In this document: piece by piece, positions 35,249 through 46,267 of the stretch
Position numbering within the stretch: the first letter of the stretch is position 1
Layout: each line of letters begins with the position of its first letter
DNA from: Lampris incognitus
Taxonomy: Eukaryota; Chordata; Actinopteri; Lampriformes; Lampridae
NCBI RefSeq assembly: GCF_029633865.1
Contig: NC_079214.1
Location: 21,145,450-21,209,449, forward strand
DNA length: 64,000 nt
Direction of reading: 5' to 3'
Position numbers and translations under genes: made by a program
The notes under the pieces: model-generated
What the model was told of the DNA's origin: nothing
The model's database searches: none
What the model saw: only the letters and a program-made list of their open reading frames with translations

Positions 35249-35530
35249 CAGGACCGTCATGCAGAGAATCCTAATTCATGCAGCTCCATGTTGGCAAGGA
35301 AATTCAAAATGCCTCAGAAAACGTGGTGATGAGGCTGGAGGAAACCAGCGAGGACAGATTCAAATGCAAAAAGAGTGAGATACAAAAGGAGGAGGACGAC
35401 TGTCTGAGGGGCATTTGAGAAATGCCACTGTCCTCTCCAGATGCGCTAAATCCGGCAACACTGATAGGCTGACATGTAAACACACAGGCGGCTCTGCTGG
35501 CTCTCACACACTCACATACATGCTGCACCT
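35249..35530 (-). other. lingo1: Candidate 5' exon of lingo1 (5' UTR plus first four codons)
   Basis: On the minus strand an ATG at 35258-35260 opens four codons (Met-Thr-Val-Leu) ending exactly at a strong donor, CTG|GTAAGTAT (intron starts at 35248). Joined to the acceptor at 3593-3594 it continues in frame as Val-Asn-Ser-Arg-Met into the main exon, giving a 623-residue form. This parallels human LINGO1, where a short upstream exon adds a few residues before the second Met. The implied intron is 31,656 bp. The exon's 5' limit is not defined; a GC-richer, CT-rich stretch extends upstream to about 35.8 kb. The start has a weak Kozak context and lies just after a uORF, so this exon may be mainly leader. 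Inference from splice signals and phase only; no transcript evidence. Confidence 0.5.
35257..35289 (-). promoter_or_regulatory. uORF (10 codons) overlapping the upstream lingo1 start
   Basis: An ATG at 35287-35289 opens ten codons whose TGA stop overlaps the presumed start codon (ATGA, 35257-35260). A second, two-codon uORF starts inside it. Such an arrangement normally lowers initiation at the downstream ATG, which would favour initiation at the strong Met in the main exon. It matters only if the 5' exon is real. Confidence 0.4.
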
Positions 35531-36640
35531 AGCCGAGACAGAGAGCGGTGTTGGAGGGGAGAAAGGAAGAGGGAGGGGTAGTTGATGAGCGGGTTGGAAG
35601 GAGGAGCTGCAGTGCACTGGGAGGACGAGTGGCAAAGGGAGCAGAGGAGTAAGTAAAAAGGAGATGAAGAGTATCGTTCTCTTGATTGCACAAGCAGCGT
35701 CCTCTGATTGTTGTTTACTCGAGTTCCCTTATTCCCCGCGTGTTTGGATCCATCTCCGAACCTCGGGGGTAGATGCTTTGCCACTGACAACAGGAAAGTC
35801 AGAGGCATGATGAGTGGCAGATAAGAGAAGGTGAGAAAGGGAGTAATGTTAAGCTACGTAGAGGCGGAGCAGTAGCAATTAGTAGAATTGTGGATGTGTA
35901 GTATGTGTGTATGTCTTGCGGGGGGGGGGTGCAACATTATGCTAAAACTAGAGGGCAACGTTTCTGATGAAATTCAATACCTGCATTTGCAGCCCTACTC
36001 AACTGCAGTACCAAAGAGAGGCAAACACTAACTGATGAAAATTGAGGACAAGAACAAAGGAAAGACAGTGACAAGGGCAATTCCTTCTATTGTTTGGACC
36101 CCACTGTCTCTCTGGTTTGTTTTTTTGGCAACGTCTGATGATTAATGCCACCCATAGTGCGGTGCAGAGTTATCATGTTAGGCCACCTTTACTTTGACCA
36201 ATGAGGGTGGGGGTGAGGGGCAGAATCTTAATGATACCAGAGAGCATACAGGGTTGGCATGCACACATGCTGGCAGGGCCTTTGAATTTTTGCAGGAGAG
36301 TTTAGAGGGCTGAGAGCCAAGGGAGGGGGGGTGTTAGTGGACATAGAAGGTTGCTGAACACCTGCCGAACCATATGATTAATTGTTTCGTGAGGCTTGGA
36401 CTGATAGGTATTTTTATCATGCTGTTAAACATAAATGGGCCTTTTGAGACAGGAATGCACAGAACTACAGAAACCACCTGATGTGGGTCAGATAACATTT
36501 CTTGTTTTTAACATGGCCTAAGTTTTGACAAATTTCCAGCTAAAATTGTTTGTTAGATATTAAACTTCAGGGTGGACTATCTGATTGTTTTATTTAATAT
36601 AGATTACAATACTCACAATAGATCTAAGATGAAAGTGTAG
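35531..36640. other. Possible lingo1 promoter-proximal region
   Basis: 35.53-35.85 kb is comparatively GC-rich with purine/pyrimidine tracts and lies just upstream of the candidate 5' exon, so it may contain the promoter. No TATA box or defined start site recognised. A G-run occurs at 35921-35929. Confidence 0.3.
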
Positions 36641-36666
36641 TGATAAACCGGACCTGTATGCAGGTG

Positions 36667-36760
36667 GCTGGTGTGACAGAGGAAGACGCAGAAGACAGGA
36701 AGAAATGGAAACGGATGATCCGCTGTGGCGACCCCTAACGGGAGCAGCCGAAAGTAGTAG
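36667..36760 (+). pseudogene. 3' end of a LINE ORF
   Basis: Twenty-three codons (ending DRKKWKRMIRCGDP then TAA at 36736-36738), followed by CGGGAGCAGCCGAAAGTAG and a TAG microsatellite-like end. This is a frequent fish LINE terminus, heavily 5' truncated. Confidence 0.65.
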
Positions 36761-37219
36761 TAGTAGATATGATGCTTTGGGAAAATCTAAATGTTACATT
36801 AGAGAAGAAATTTGCGGCATTTCAAGGCAAAGCAGATGAGGTGAGCGGGCCTTATAGTGGTGTATTAATAGTAGGCACATTTCTGCTGCGGCGCTATTGA
36901 AAAAGGTTGTGTGTGTAATTTTACAGATGTATGTTGTCCCTCATTAAAAATGTCTTCTTCTGCAGGAAATCGCAACAGATTGAAGGACAGAGTCATTACA
37001 TCGTAAAGGAAGGCAAGTGGTAAACTGAAAAATCGCTTCCACTGCTTGCAGTCAGACCTGCACATGAAAACCTGAAATGCCAGGAGAATAATTTTGTCTT
37101 GAAGGCCTTGTGTACAAATTGTCAAACAGTTTTTATGTTGACATCAAGAGGAGGCAGCACAAGAGACTACACATAGAGATAGAAGCTAAGCCATAACCAC
37201 ATATAATAAATAATGAGGT
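36761..37219. other. No feature recognised
   Basis: Unremarkable sequence between two LINE fragments. Confidence 0.35.
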
Positions 37220-38022
37220 TCACATTGCCAGCATTGCCATTATAATCACCCCTCTCACCTCAGGCACCCCTGTCAACATAGCAGCCATTAAGACCATGGG
37301 GCACAGGGCTGGGCTTCTCATGAAGTCCACCACCATCTCCATTGTCTTCAGGGGGTTTAGAGCCAGGTTGTTCTGGCTGCACCAGGATAACACACGGTGA
37401 GTTGACAGACCATTCGCCGTATCTGAATTTGCAAAAATATGAATTGACATCAACTTTATGCAAATGACTCCGTCCAGCGCAATGCACCCGGCTTGAAAAA
37501 CTCAAATCAAACTGTCAAACTAGACAGTGCTGATCAAATATGAATCAAGATTATGTTAGTGCATTTCTTATTTCTCGCCTCAAATGTTTTCAGAAACATA
37601 TTGAAGTGTACCGTTCAGCTGTAAAATGAGAAAGTTTGTGACCCGGCTGCCTTGTTGAAAATGGACAAACTGAAAACAAGCACCACCCGTTGGCTGGAGC
37701 ATTCAGTGATCCAGTACATCCAGATGCGTCGAGGACGCATCTGGCCTGTGATCCTTGGCTTTTTTGGGACGGGGATAATGGTGGAGGCTTTGAGGCAGGC
37801 TGGCACCCTGCAGTCCTCCAGGGAGGTGTTAAAAATGTCTGTGAACATCGGAGACAGCTGGTCTGCGCAGTGGTTAAGGGTGAGGGGGGACACAGCATCG
37901 GGTCCAGCTGCCTTGTGCGGGTCCTGTCTTCTGAACAGCCTGTTAACATCCCTCTCCTGAATCAAGAGTGAAGGTGTGGTGGGAGGTGGACAGTGCTCAG
38001 GCTGGGAGCTGCTGGAGTACAA
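37220..38022 (-). pseudogene. L2/CR1-type LINE reverse-transcriptase fragment
   Basis: Decayed RT on the minus strand. 37615-38022 carries the palm-entry motif (RQDPHKAAGPDAVSP) and LKASTIIPVPKKPRI; 37220-37453 carries LSWCSQNNLALNPLKTMEM, a late RT block. The central catalytic region between them, including the YxDD box, is deleted or unrecognisable, and frames differ. Inactive. Confidence 0.8.
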
Positions 38023-38545
38023 AGGCTGATGGCTAGGGGGTTGGGGTTAGGAAACAGGCTATATTTGTTCTAACTATTCTTATTGATAGCTTAAATAATA
38101 AAGTCACAGATATGAGGGGCCTGTCTGATTTGATATTATAAAACCCCCCTGCCATACTCAGAGGTGTCATCTTCCTGGAATTTGCTTTAACTCTAACACA
38201 GGATCCTCAGTAAACGCTTGTGAAATTTCCTAAATTGGCATAAAGTACTTTTTTTGTAAGTTCTACAATCATTGCATTTGCAATCTTTCAGGTTTTAGAT
38301 GACACAAAGGAAACTGGCTTTGGTGATCTTCAGTGTCCATTTATTTTTAAAAGAGAAGGGCTATAGAACCGCGATACGAAGAATTATCTATTTCTCAATT
38401 GTTTGCTATTAGCTACACTATTAATTAGGCTAAACCTATTGAAAGATGCTTCTTTTCCTCATCTTTCATCATCACCTATGCAGCCCCCCCTCACTAAATA
38501 AATCAATAAAAACAAAGTAAATTGAAGATATTAAGAGAAGCACTG
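38023..38545. other. No feature recognised
   Basis: AT-rich sequence, no repeat family or ORF supported. Confidence 0.35.
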
Positions 38546-38815
38546 TGAGATCTTGGTTAGTGTTGTCACCTCAAAGCAAAAAAGCTCCTGTGATCCCAGC
38601 TCTACTCCAGTTTCCTCCCACAGTCCAAGGACACGGACTGTGTTAGTTGGTAAGTTGGAGAATCTATATCTTTGATTGTTGTGAAAATGGCTGTGTCTAT
38701 GGGGACAGTGGATCGGCAACTTGTCCAGGGCGTTTTCCTGTCTTCTGCCCAAAGTCTGATGGGATAGACTCCAGCACTCGCCCTGTGCAACCCTGAATTG
38801 GATTATGCAGGTATG
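38546..38815 (+). repeat. Degenerate tRNA-headed SINE
   Basis: Head resembles GTTAGTGTTGTCACCTCA; body has TTTCCTCCCACAGTCCAAGG and ends with GGGATAGACTCCAGC and ACCCTGAATTGGATTA. These are the landmarks of a very common fish SINE. Highly diverged, so old. Confidence 0.7.
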
Positions 38816-39320
38816 ATGTTGTGCTGACTATACCTGAAAGCAAGTCCTAATGCACAGGAGTGGTCCCTTGGTTAATTAGAGAATTCACATCACATCATGC
38901 TTTGGCTCATGAATGAAATCAAGGGTAAACTAAAACCAAAGCCATTTGTACAGTTAACCTCATAGGCTGTGATCTAGACAATTCCTTTCACTGCAGTTTG
39001 AATGTGCAACAATAAAGGAGGGACCTATGCATAGGCTACTATCTGTGGTATTTAAGTTATATTGACAACAGCACAATAATTACACATAAAGTTCACCATA
39101 GGCTGAAACAAAACTAGGCCTTTAGTCATAATTTTTGGAGTAAAGTGTCTCAAAGTGGAATTTGATTTCTCTATGACGACAACAGATACAGGCCAGTAGC
39201 CTCAGGTGAGGGTGACTTACACATTTATGGATGGATAAACTTCAGTGTTAACTGTCCATTTACAGTTGATATGGGCTGCCAAACCTAATTCATATCTCAA
39301 GAGGATTCATACTATCTCTA
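38816..39320. other. No feature recognised
   Basis: Unremarkable AT-rich sequence. Confidence 0.35.
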
Positions 39321-39511
39321 CAGCAGTGGTTTGCAGCTCTGGTCTTCAGGAACACCCATACCACTGGTTTTCTATTCTGCCTGGAAGTTGATGTTCAGTT
39401 GCTGTGTCAGGTTTAAAAGCCCCCTGATAACAAGAATGGAAGACCTGACAGATAAGAAAACCAGCAATACTGTGGGTCTCAAGGACTGGAGTTGAGAACC
39501 TCGGCAGTACA
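39321..39511. mobile_element. Candidate hAT-type MITE
   Basis: About 190 bp with imperfect inverted ends: CAGCAGTGGTTTGCAGCTCT at left and the complement of CTGCCGAGGTTCTCAACTCC at right. The CAGNNGTGGTT-type tip fits hAT elements. No clear 8-bp duplication found, so boundaries are approximate. Confidence 0.4.
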
Positions 39512-39924
39512 GCTAAGGATTTTCTTATTATACGAATGTTCCCTGTGGTTACCCAAGTTGTGTAAACGTTATGTTGTAAAAGAGCACCGCCATCTGGATC
39601 AGAGAAGTCATGGCAGCTGGTGGACTGCCTTTCTTCCATTAATTCTTTTCTTAGATGATGTTTTTCTGCCTTTATTGTGTAGCAACAATAAAACAATTGC
39701 TTTGATGACATGGGAGAAACTACAGTCCATAGAAAAAATCCACGTTACGGATTATACCGCAAACCCTGCTGTTTGTCTTCCTACCAATACTGTCTCAAGA
39801 GATCATACCAGCGCTGCACTCAAAAACCTCTAAAAGCAGGGCCGTTTCGGAAGATTTTGGGGCCCTAAGGGCCAGCGTACGCCCCCCCAACCCAAACCAC
39901 TGTCATTTTTAACCCTTAACAGAC

Positions 39925-40500
39925 GCAATTTGTGCCCGAATTCACATCCCTTAGTCTCGGTTGAATTACTCATAAAGTAGTCACTGCAGTGAGGTGGAGT
40001 CCATATTAGATAAAACTACACAACTTGCTCTTTCCAACGATGCTGGTTGCCTGTCTATGTGATGCAGTGTTGGTGAGAAAAATAATTTTGAATTTACATC
40101 AAATTTAATCATAGTTACAATCTGCTTACAGCTCTGCGTCCATCTCTACACCCATTACTCTCGTTTGAATAACACATGAAGTCATCATTGCATATATATG
40201 GAACACATCAGAAGAAAGAGCAGAACCGGAGGTTTGTAATGATGCTAGGCCCATATTTGTACATACCGAGGTAATCACGTTATGAAGACATCACATTTCT
40301 GCAAGGTAATATCTTCACTAATTTCTTCACCGATTTTCAAACTCCTGCTTCTCGGTTGGATAAGTCACAAAGTTCCTATCCTTTCACAGCGTACCACATA
40401 TCAAATTAAAGAGTGGAACTTGCCCTTTCCGATGACACTAGTTGTTTCTTTGTGCGACAAACATCTGCAAGTATTATCATATCAAATGATGGGAGATCTG
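39925..40500. repeat. Degenerate tandem repeat, about 195-bp period, three units
   Basis: TCTCGGTTGAAT-, TCTCGTTTGAAT- and TCTCGGTTGGAT-like anchors occur at 39955, 40159 and 40350, each followed by CATAAAGT/CATGAAGT/CACAAAGT and, about 80 bp on, by a segment like CTTTCCAACGATGCTGGTTG. Family unknown. Confidence 0.5.
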
Positions 40501-40639
40501 GATAGTCTAGACTGTTCTGAACAAACAAACAAACTAACTAAAAACAACACGATACAGCGGGTATGGCTAGTCCTTATAATGGCTAGTGCTCAAAGTGGGT
40601 CGGTACTCACCGGTACGCAGACCCAGCACTTCTACATTT

Positions 40640-41060
40640 TACTATTTCCCCCCCGTTTTTTTCCTCCCCAATTGCATTTAGCAAATTACCCCACTGTCCG
40701 ACATCTTCCCTGTCGCTGCTCCACCCCCTCTGCCGATCTGGTAGGACTGCAGACTACCACATGCCTCCTCCGATACATGTGGAGTCGCCAGCCGCTTCCT
40801 TTCACCTGACAGTGAGGAGTCTCGCCAGGGGGACATAGCTCGTGGGAGGATCATGCTACCCCCAGCCCCCCCCCCCCGAACAGGCGGCCCGACCGACCAG
40901 AGGAGGCGCTAGTGTGGCGACCAGAACACATTCCCACATCCGGCTTCCCACCCGCAGACACAGCCGATTGTGTCTGTAGGGACGCCCGACCAAGCCGGAG
41001 GCAACACGGGGATCGATCCCCGTGTTGTAACGGAATAGACCACCACGCTACCCGAAGGCC
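40640..41060 (-). repeat. tRNA-derived SINE family A, copy 6
   Basis: Complete body; the head has lost part of its D/anticodon-like region (a short self-complementary GGGGATCGATCCCC remains near 41010). Confidence 0.83.
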
Positions 41061-42089
41061 TCTGCATTTTACTCTTTAGCGTACCATGACTTTTTCTTGT
41101 GCACTTGCACTTCTCACAAGCTGCCAGTACTCTTTTCTGCCCTCTCCATAGCAGGTTCTCTGGGCAATGCATAATGGCCCTACATAAACTGTATTACCCA
41201 GGGGTCATTGGGGGCACTACGTGTCGGTCACCTGTTCTCGTTCGCCCCTGCCTGCTTTTCTTTGTCGGCAGCTAGTCTAAGTTGTGTTACATTAACCTTA
41301 CAATAACAGCTTGAAGGACAACTGGACATAGAGCATGGCGATGCGGAGGTGCTTCGTTTGCGTGACACATTACAAGTAGAGAGAAGAGAAAACATCGGAT
41401 TTGGCCAGGAATACAGGGAAATAATAATAATCACAATACATCTTATTTAGTGTTTTTCTAACACTCAAAGTCGCTTTACAATAAACGGGGTTAAACAAGA
41501 CAACAGCTAAACATAGCACAAACATACAGGGGTGGATGGGAAGGGGGGGCTACGAGAAGGAGAAGCAGCAGCCACACACGACGCCAACAGTACTCTCCCA
41601 TTTAGACAGATACAAAAGGGCAAGAAAAACAAAAAACAACAGCACTGTGGACGTTGATTTTCTGTACTCCCCTAGCCTATTACTCTCTCGAGGTATCCAC
41701 TAGGCAGTGGCACTATTTAACCCATAGCTGGGGGCTGGATCGTGGGCATCAGGGAATATCCACACACCGGTGGGCCTGCGTACCGCACGTCTAGGGGTCA
41801 GACCTCCCCCGAGTCCCTTGTAGTTCAGCCAGGGACCAAGGTGTACCCAGTTACCGTTTTCGCCACGAAGAGGCACTACATAGGGCTTGCTTTTGGAGAG
41901 GCTGTGTACTGGCAGGGAGAGACTTACGTGCTCCTGTTCGCATTTCTGCTAGCCAGCGGTGAAGGCTGAGAGTGAGACGTGACAGGCACAGGACACTACA
42001 CCAACACACTAGACGCTTCACAACAACCCCACTTCTTACACAAGAATGTCAGACACACAATCTGAAATAAGGGCATCCCAGCCTGATGA
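41061..42089. other. Unique-looking stretch with one repeat tail
   Basis: 41435-41510 (TTATTTAGTGTTTTTCTAACA, split here by variants, and AAGTCGCTTTACA) resembles a SINE/LINE tail. A G-run is at 41541-41547. Nothing else recognised. Confidence 0.4.
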
Positions 42090-42094
42090 CTTAC

Positions 42095-42886
42095 TGTTGT
42101 GGTTCAGCCCCCTTCTCAGCCCTCTGGCTCCACCGTGAGGTCACGAAGCACATCTCCATCATCTGTCTCGGAAAGACCAGGCACGTCTGCGCGCACTTAT
42201 TCAGCGTCGCGTAGACGCTGTCAACAACAACGCACCTGTCTACAATCTACAGTCTACAACCACCACACCTGCGAGTGATCAGCTCATCGCCAATCTACAC
42301 GACCCCAGCCAACCCGTTGTGTCGTCGCCAGAACTTGCTCAAGCGACAGTCGGTAATGTTGTCTAGCCTACCTAGTTTACTCGTGCCTTCTGGTCAAATT
42401 GTCAACCCAAGTTTCCCTTCATGTCTTCCGGTGCCCTGTTTAACCCCGTTTCCCCTGTCTCCTCAAGAACCCTTCGAGCTCTGCCCTCTCCCACGGACTC
42501 TAACCTCTCACTTGGAACTCCTGGCTTTTGGATTGGGACCTCTAAAGGACTCGCGCTCTCTCACGGATTACGAACCCTGGAAAAACACGCTCGGACTTCT
42601 CTCGGATCACGGACCACGGACACCTTTGCCTGCGCGCACATTTCATACATTGGACACGCCATGTACATACCGCACCCCAGTAAATACTTACACATAGCCC
42701 GGACAAAACTCGCTGGTCATCACACATAGTTTAGACACATCCCACAAACAAGACGAACAACGCACCATATACAGTACTCTTTATTCTTGTGTTTTTCCTT
42801 GTTTAATTTTGTTAATAAATCCGCCCTCCCGGCGGCTGAAGATCCCGCTGCCTCTGAACTGCCTCTTTTGGTTCCGGCCCATAACA
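42095..42886. mobile_element. Solo LTR, 792 bp
   Basis: Begins TGTTGTGG, ends CATAACA (near-inverted tips, TG...CA), and is flanked by the 5-bp duplication CTTAC (42090-42094 and 42887-42891). An AATAAA is present near 42818, 70 bp before the right end. No internal retroviral genes, so it is what remains after LTR-LTR recombination. The parent family is not identified and differs from the gypsy at 14.5 kb. Short ORFs inside are not coding. Confidence 0.85.
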
Positions 42887-43089
42887 CTTACTGCACCACA
42901 CTAAAGCTAGTGTACAAAGTCAGATATTTGTTTGAATGAAACGGTTGTCCCTTGAGTGAATACATTTATGTTGTGAACATCAGCAATATCTCCCAGTGTC
43001 TTCTTGTATTCACTAGAAATTCAGAATATAAAGACGATTTGCTGTTACCGGCTGATACACACGGCAACGTGTGAATGGGATGGGGATGG

Positions 43090-43246
43090 GGGGCACCTCC
43101 TCCATAGCCGAATGGTTACAGCGTATATAACGTTGCCGGTTCAATTCCAGCCGGTGACCTTCGTTGCATGTCATACCCCTCTCTCTCACTCCCTCGTTTC
43201 CTGTCTACCTCGCCACTGTCTAATAAAAAGGTAAAAATGCCATAAT
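43090..43246 (+). repeat. tRNA-derived SINE family D
   Basis: A box in ATAGCCGAATGGTTACAG, B box GGTTCAATTCC, then GTTGCATGTCATACCCCTCT and TAATAAAAAGGTAAAAATGCC tail. A short (about 155 bp) fish SINE. Confidence 0.75.
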
Positions 43247-44179
43247 AATAATAAAACGTGAATAAGGATATTACTGGCACTTACTTTTATCCACTCCAAG
43301 CACTAATAATGACCAAGATATGAGTTTATAAAAAGGTGAAATTACCCTGGAAATAATCTAGGGCACATAGGGTTAATGTCTGAATGAAAATGAATGACTC
43401 GGCATACTTTATTATCAATAAAGCTTTTAATTATTAAAACACAATATAAAACATTAAATTACTATGTACACGAATTTTTTTTATAGAAAATGAAATTGCA
43501 CAGATGCTAGAAAAAGAATAACGCACCCTTCCAATGTAAATTACATGATTATACTAATGCAATATAAAACCAAATAACTTTTAACTAGATCATGTTCAAG
43601 AATATTAACAAATCGACAAGTGCATATTAATGTACAAAGAAAGTGACAAAATAAATACAAATAAATATAAACTGAATTAAAAGTAATTAAAATGTAAACT
43701 TTTAAGCAAATATCAATATACAGTTTAAAAACTGTGCATCCCAGTAAAGTGAATCATGTGTGCTTGTGTGATGGTGTGTGAGGGATGTGCTCATGATGTT
43801 GTTCAGAATTTGTTTCCTAGATTTTTTTGACGCAATGTCATCAAGATGTCATCGTGTGACAGCCCCGTCTATGGAAAAAAATAAATGCCACCCACGGGGG
43901 ATCCCTGGTGGTTAGGGGGCCCATTGCAGTTGCTTTTTATGCAAATAGGCAAGAACTGCCCAGTCTGAAGGCTTCCAATCCAGCACAGAATTGAGAAGCA
44001 AACTACTCCTCACACCCTAGAAAGCTCAAAACATCCTGGCATGTATGTATTTATGAGAAATACTATTAAGATGTATCACATATTGGTGAAAGATAAATAC
44101 TATTAAGAGGATTCAACTATATCTCAATATGACCACTGATTATACCAGATAAGATATTGAAATAACATATTCAAATAGT
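43247..44179. other. AT-rich stretch, no feature recognised
   Basis: Strongly AT-rich (43.38-43.74 kb) then unremarkable. Confidence 0.4.
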
Positions 44180-45075
44180 TAGATATTACTTATGGAATGG
44201 GAAAAGGCTGAGGATTAACTTGAAAAAAATGTGCACCCCTAGTGAAAGGGGGAGATTGGCACTCCCAAATATAGAACTATACAATTCAGCATTTGAAATG
44301 GCCAAATTGGGTAGACGCTGGGCAGAGAATGATTCCCAGCTAGGCGGGATAAAAATAGAGAGGTCGGTGACAGCTCCTTTCAAACCTGTACAGGCCCTAT
44401 CACAAATGAGTTAAATGGAAGGGAGACCAAAAAAAAAAAAAAAACATTGAAGCAATCCCATTGGTTGTGGTCTGGGGTGCATAAAGTGATGGGGGAAATC
44501 TCAGCACATGCAGAACTATTCTTCTATACGGAGTAATCCTCGGGTCTGTGTAGGGAAGCATTCATTTATTTAGGATACCCAGCAGGAGACTGGCATATGT
44601 GTGATTAATGACTTCTATAGAGACACAACACTTATGTCAGGAATTGGTTGATCAGTTTGATCTGAAAGGGAAGGGAGACTTTTGGAAATACCTGCAATTC
44701 CAGAACAGCATGGGGTCTCTGGACTTAACAGCGGAGAAGAGGAAGACAATATGGTGCAGGACCTAGGAAGTGATAATAGGGAGGAGACATGGCAAAATAT
44801 AATATCTAGTGTTGGCTGGGCCACAAGAAATGTTAGAAGCAAATTTATTCATTATAAACTTTATGGATATTATTTTACCCCACTCAGCTATATAAAATGA
44901 GTCTGATACAGGATAGTAACTGCTGGAAATGTAAGGATGCTTTGGACATTCATACAAGCTATATGGGAATGCCCCTTGGTACTTCCCTTTTGGAAGGAGG
45001 TGCTGGAGAACGTGGAGAATGGATAGGGCAACCTTGCTGTCTATGAGTCTCCATGGCCATGGAAGTTCCATTTTT
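44180..45075 (+). pseudogene. L1/Tx1-like ORF2, 3' part, decayed
   Basis: Contains GRLALPNIELYNSAFEMAKL near 44250 (the GGLALPN block after the RT), a run of short frames with FWKYLQFQ near 44690 and HYKLYG near 44855, and a Cys/His remnant CWKCKDALDIH near 44930. Several frameshifts and an internal A-run (44430-44445). It is a different copy, more diverged, from the L1 at 13.3-23.7 kb. Confidence 0.75.
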
Positions 45076-46010
45076 CGGTGGATGGTGTTAATATATTGTA
45101 ATTTTAGTCATATAGAGTTTTTCTTAGCAATTTTATAATATGTCTGAGGTAAATGTTGATATTCCCAACAGCCTTGTCTCTTTCCTCTGTCACTACGCCT
45201 TTGCAATTCCTGCATTACGTGGGGGAGGAGGAGTCTTTTGGCATCCATGTTGCCTAGCAGCAATGTTCTCATGGCTGAACCACTTAAACGCCAAGCATAT
45301 CGTGTACACGACTTCACGTGTCATAACAATGAGCTCATGACTTCCACTTGAAGGCAGCATTTTGAGGAAAATATTTCTCCAGGGCCCTTGACTCTGTCCC
45401 TGGAGGGCTGGTGCTGCAGGCCCCTGACGCCCGGGGTTATGCATCAGAATCGTCTTGATGATTCTAAACCTTGCCATTCTGTCAGTCAATATCAGCATAT
45501 TCATCAGTGTAGTTTTGCCTATAAGTGCTCTTCTTCTCGCCTTCACATATTGAAGCAGTTACCATGAGACGCTTACTGTTTTCCCCTACACATGTTGAAT
45601 GAACCACTTAAACTCTGAAGTCGCTGCCTCTGAAAATTTGTGCATACATTTTCTTCAACAATTATTTAGAAATGTCTACTAAAATTGTACTCTACTGCAC
45701 AATTTGTACTCGTATAAATTTTAAATTGAATTGTATGCAATTCAAAATGAATGGAAAAAAAAACCCTCTTTTTTTTCCCATCGCGTCAAACTTTCCCCAG
45801 GTAGCCTGGCTGCAAGCTGGAGGTTGGGGAGGGGGCTACATTTTAGGGTTGGGGTTGGATTACACATGAAGCTTGCCCCACATGCAGTGCACCCAACTTC
45901 CTGTCTGCAGCCATGTGCTTCTCAGTTTTCCTGCTCATCTATCAGTTGGCCTCTGAAAACTGGGACACCTTAAGTATGGCCTTACAGTGCTTTGTAAAAC
46001 TGTACAAATG
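45076..46010. other. No feature recognised
   Basis: Mixed-composition sequence, no supported gene or repeat. Confidence 0.35.
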
Positions 46011-46267
46011 GTAAATGGACTGCATTTATACAGCGCTTTTCCACTTTACTGACCACTCAAAGCATTTTACAATGCATGCCTCATATTCACCCATTCACCC
46101 CCATATTCAAATACTGGTGGTGGAGGCTGCCATGCAAGGCACCAACCTGCTCAGCAGGAGCAGTTAGGGGTTCAGTGTCTTGCTCAAGGAGCCCAAGGAG
46201 CCGAGGATTGAACCAGCAACCTTCTGATTACTAGACGATCCGCTCTACCTCCTGAGCCATGCTGCCC
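46011..46267 (-). repeat. tRNA-derived SINE family B, copy 3
   Basis: Full-length with tail at left (TTTATACAGCGCTTTTCCA) and head at right (CCTGAGCCATGCTGCCCC). Confidence 0.85.

Noticed and set aside
39837-39895. hAT-like tip CAGGGCCGTTTC
   Set aside because: Only one end recognised and no duplication, so no element is called.
42275-42697. 140-codon ORF with proline/serine-rich product
   Set aside because: Lies wholly inside the solo LTR and shows no domain; a chance ORF.
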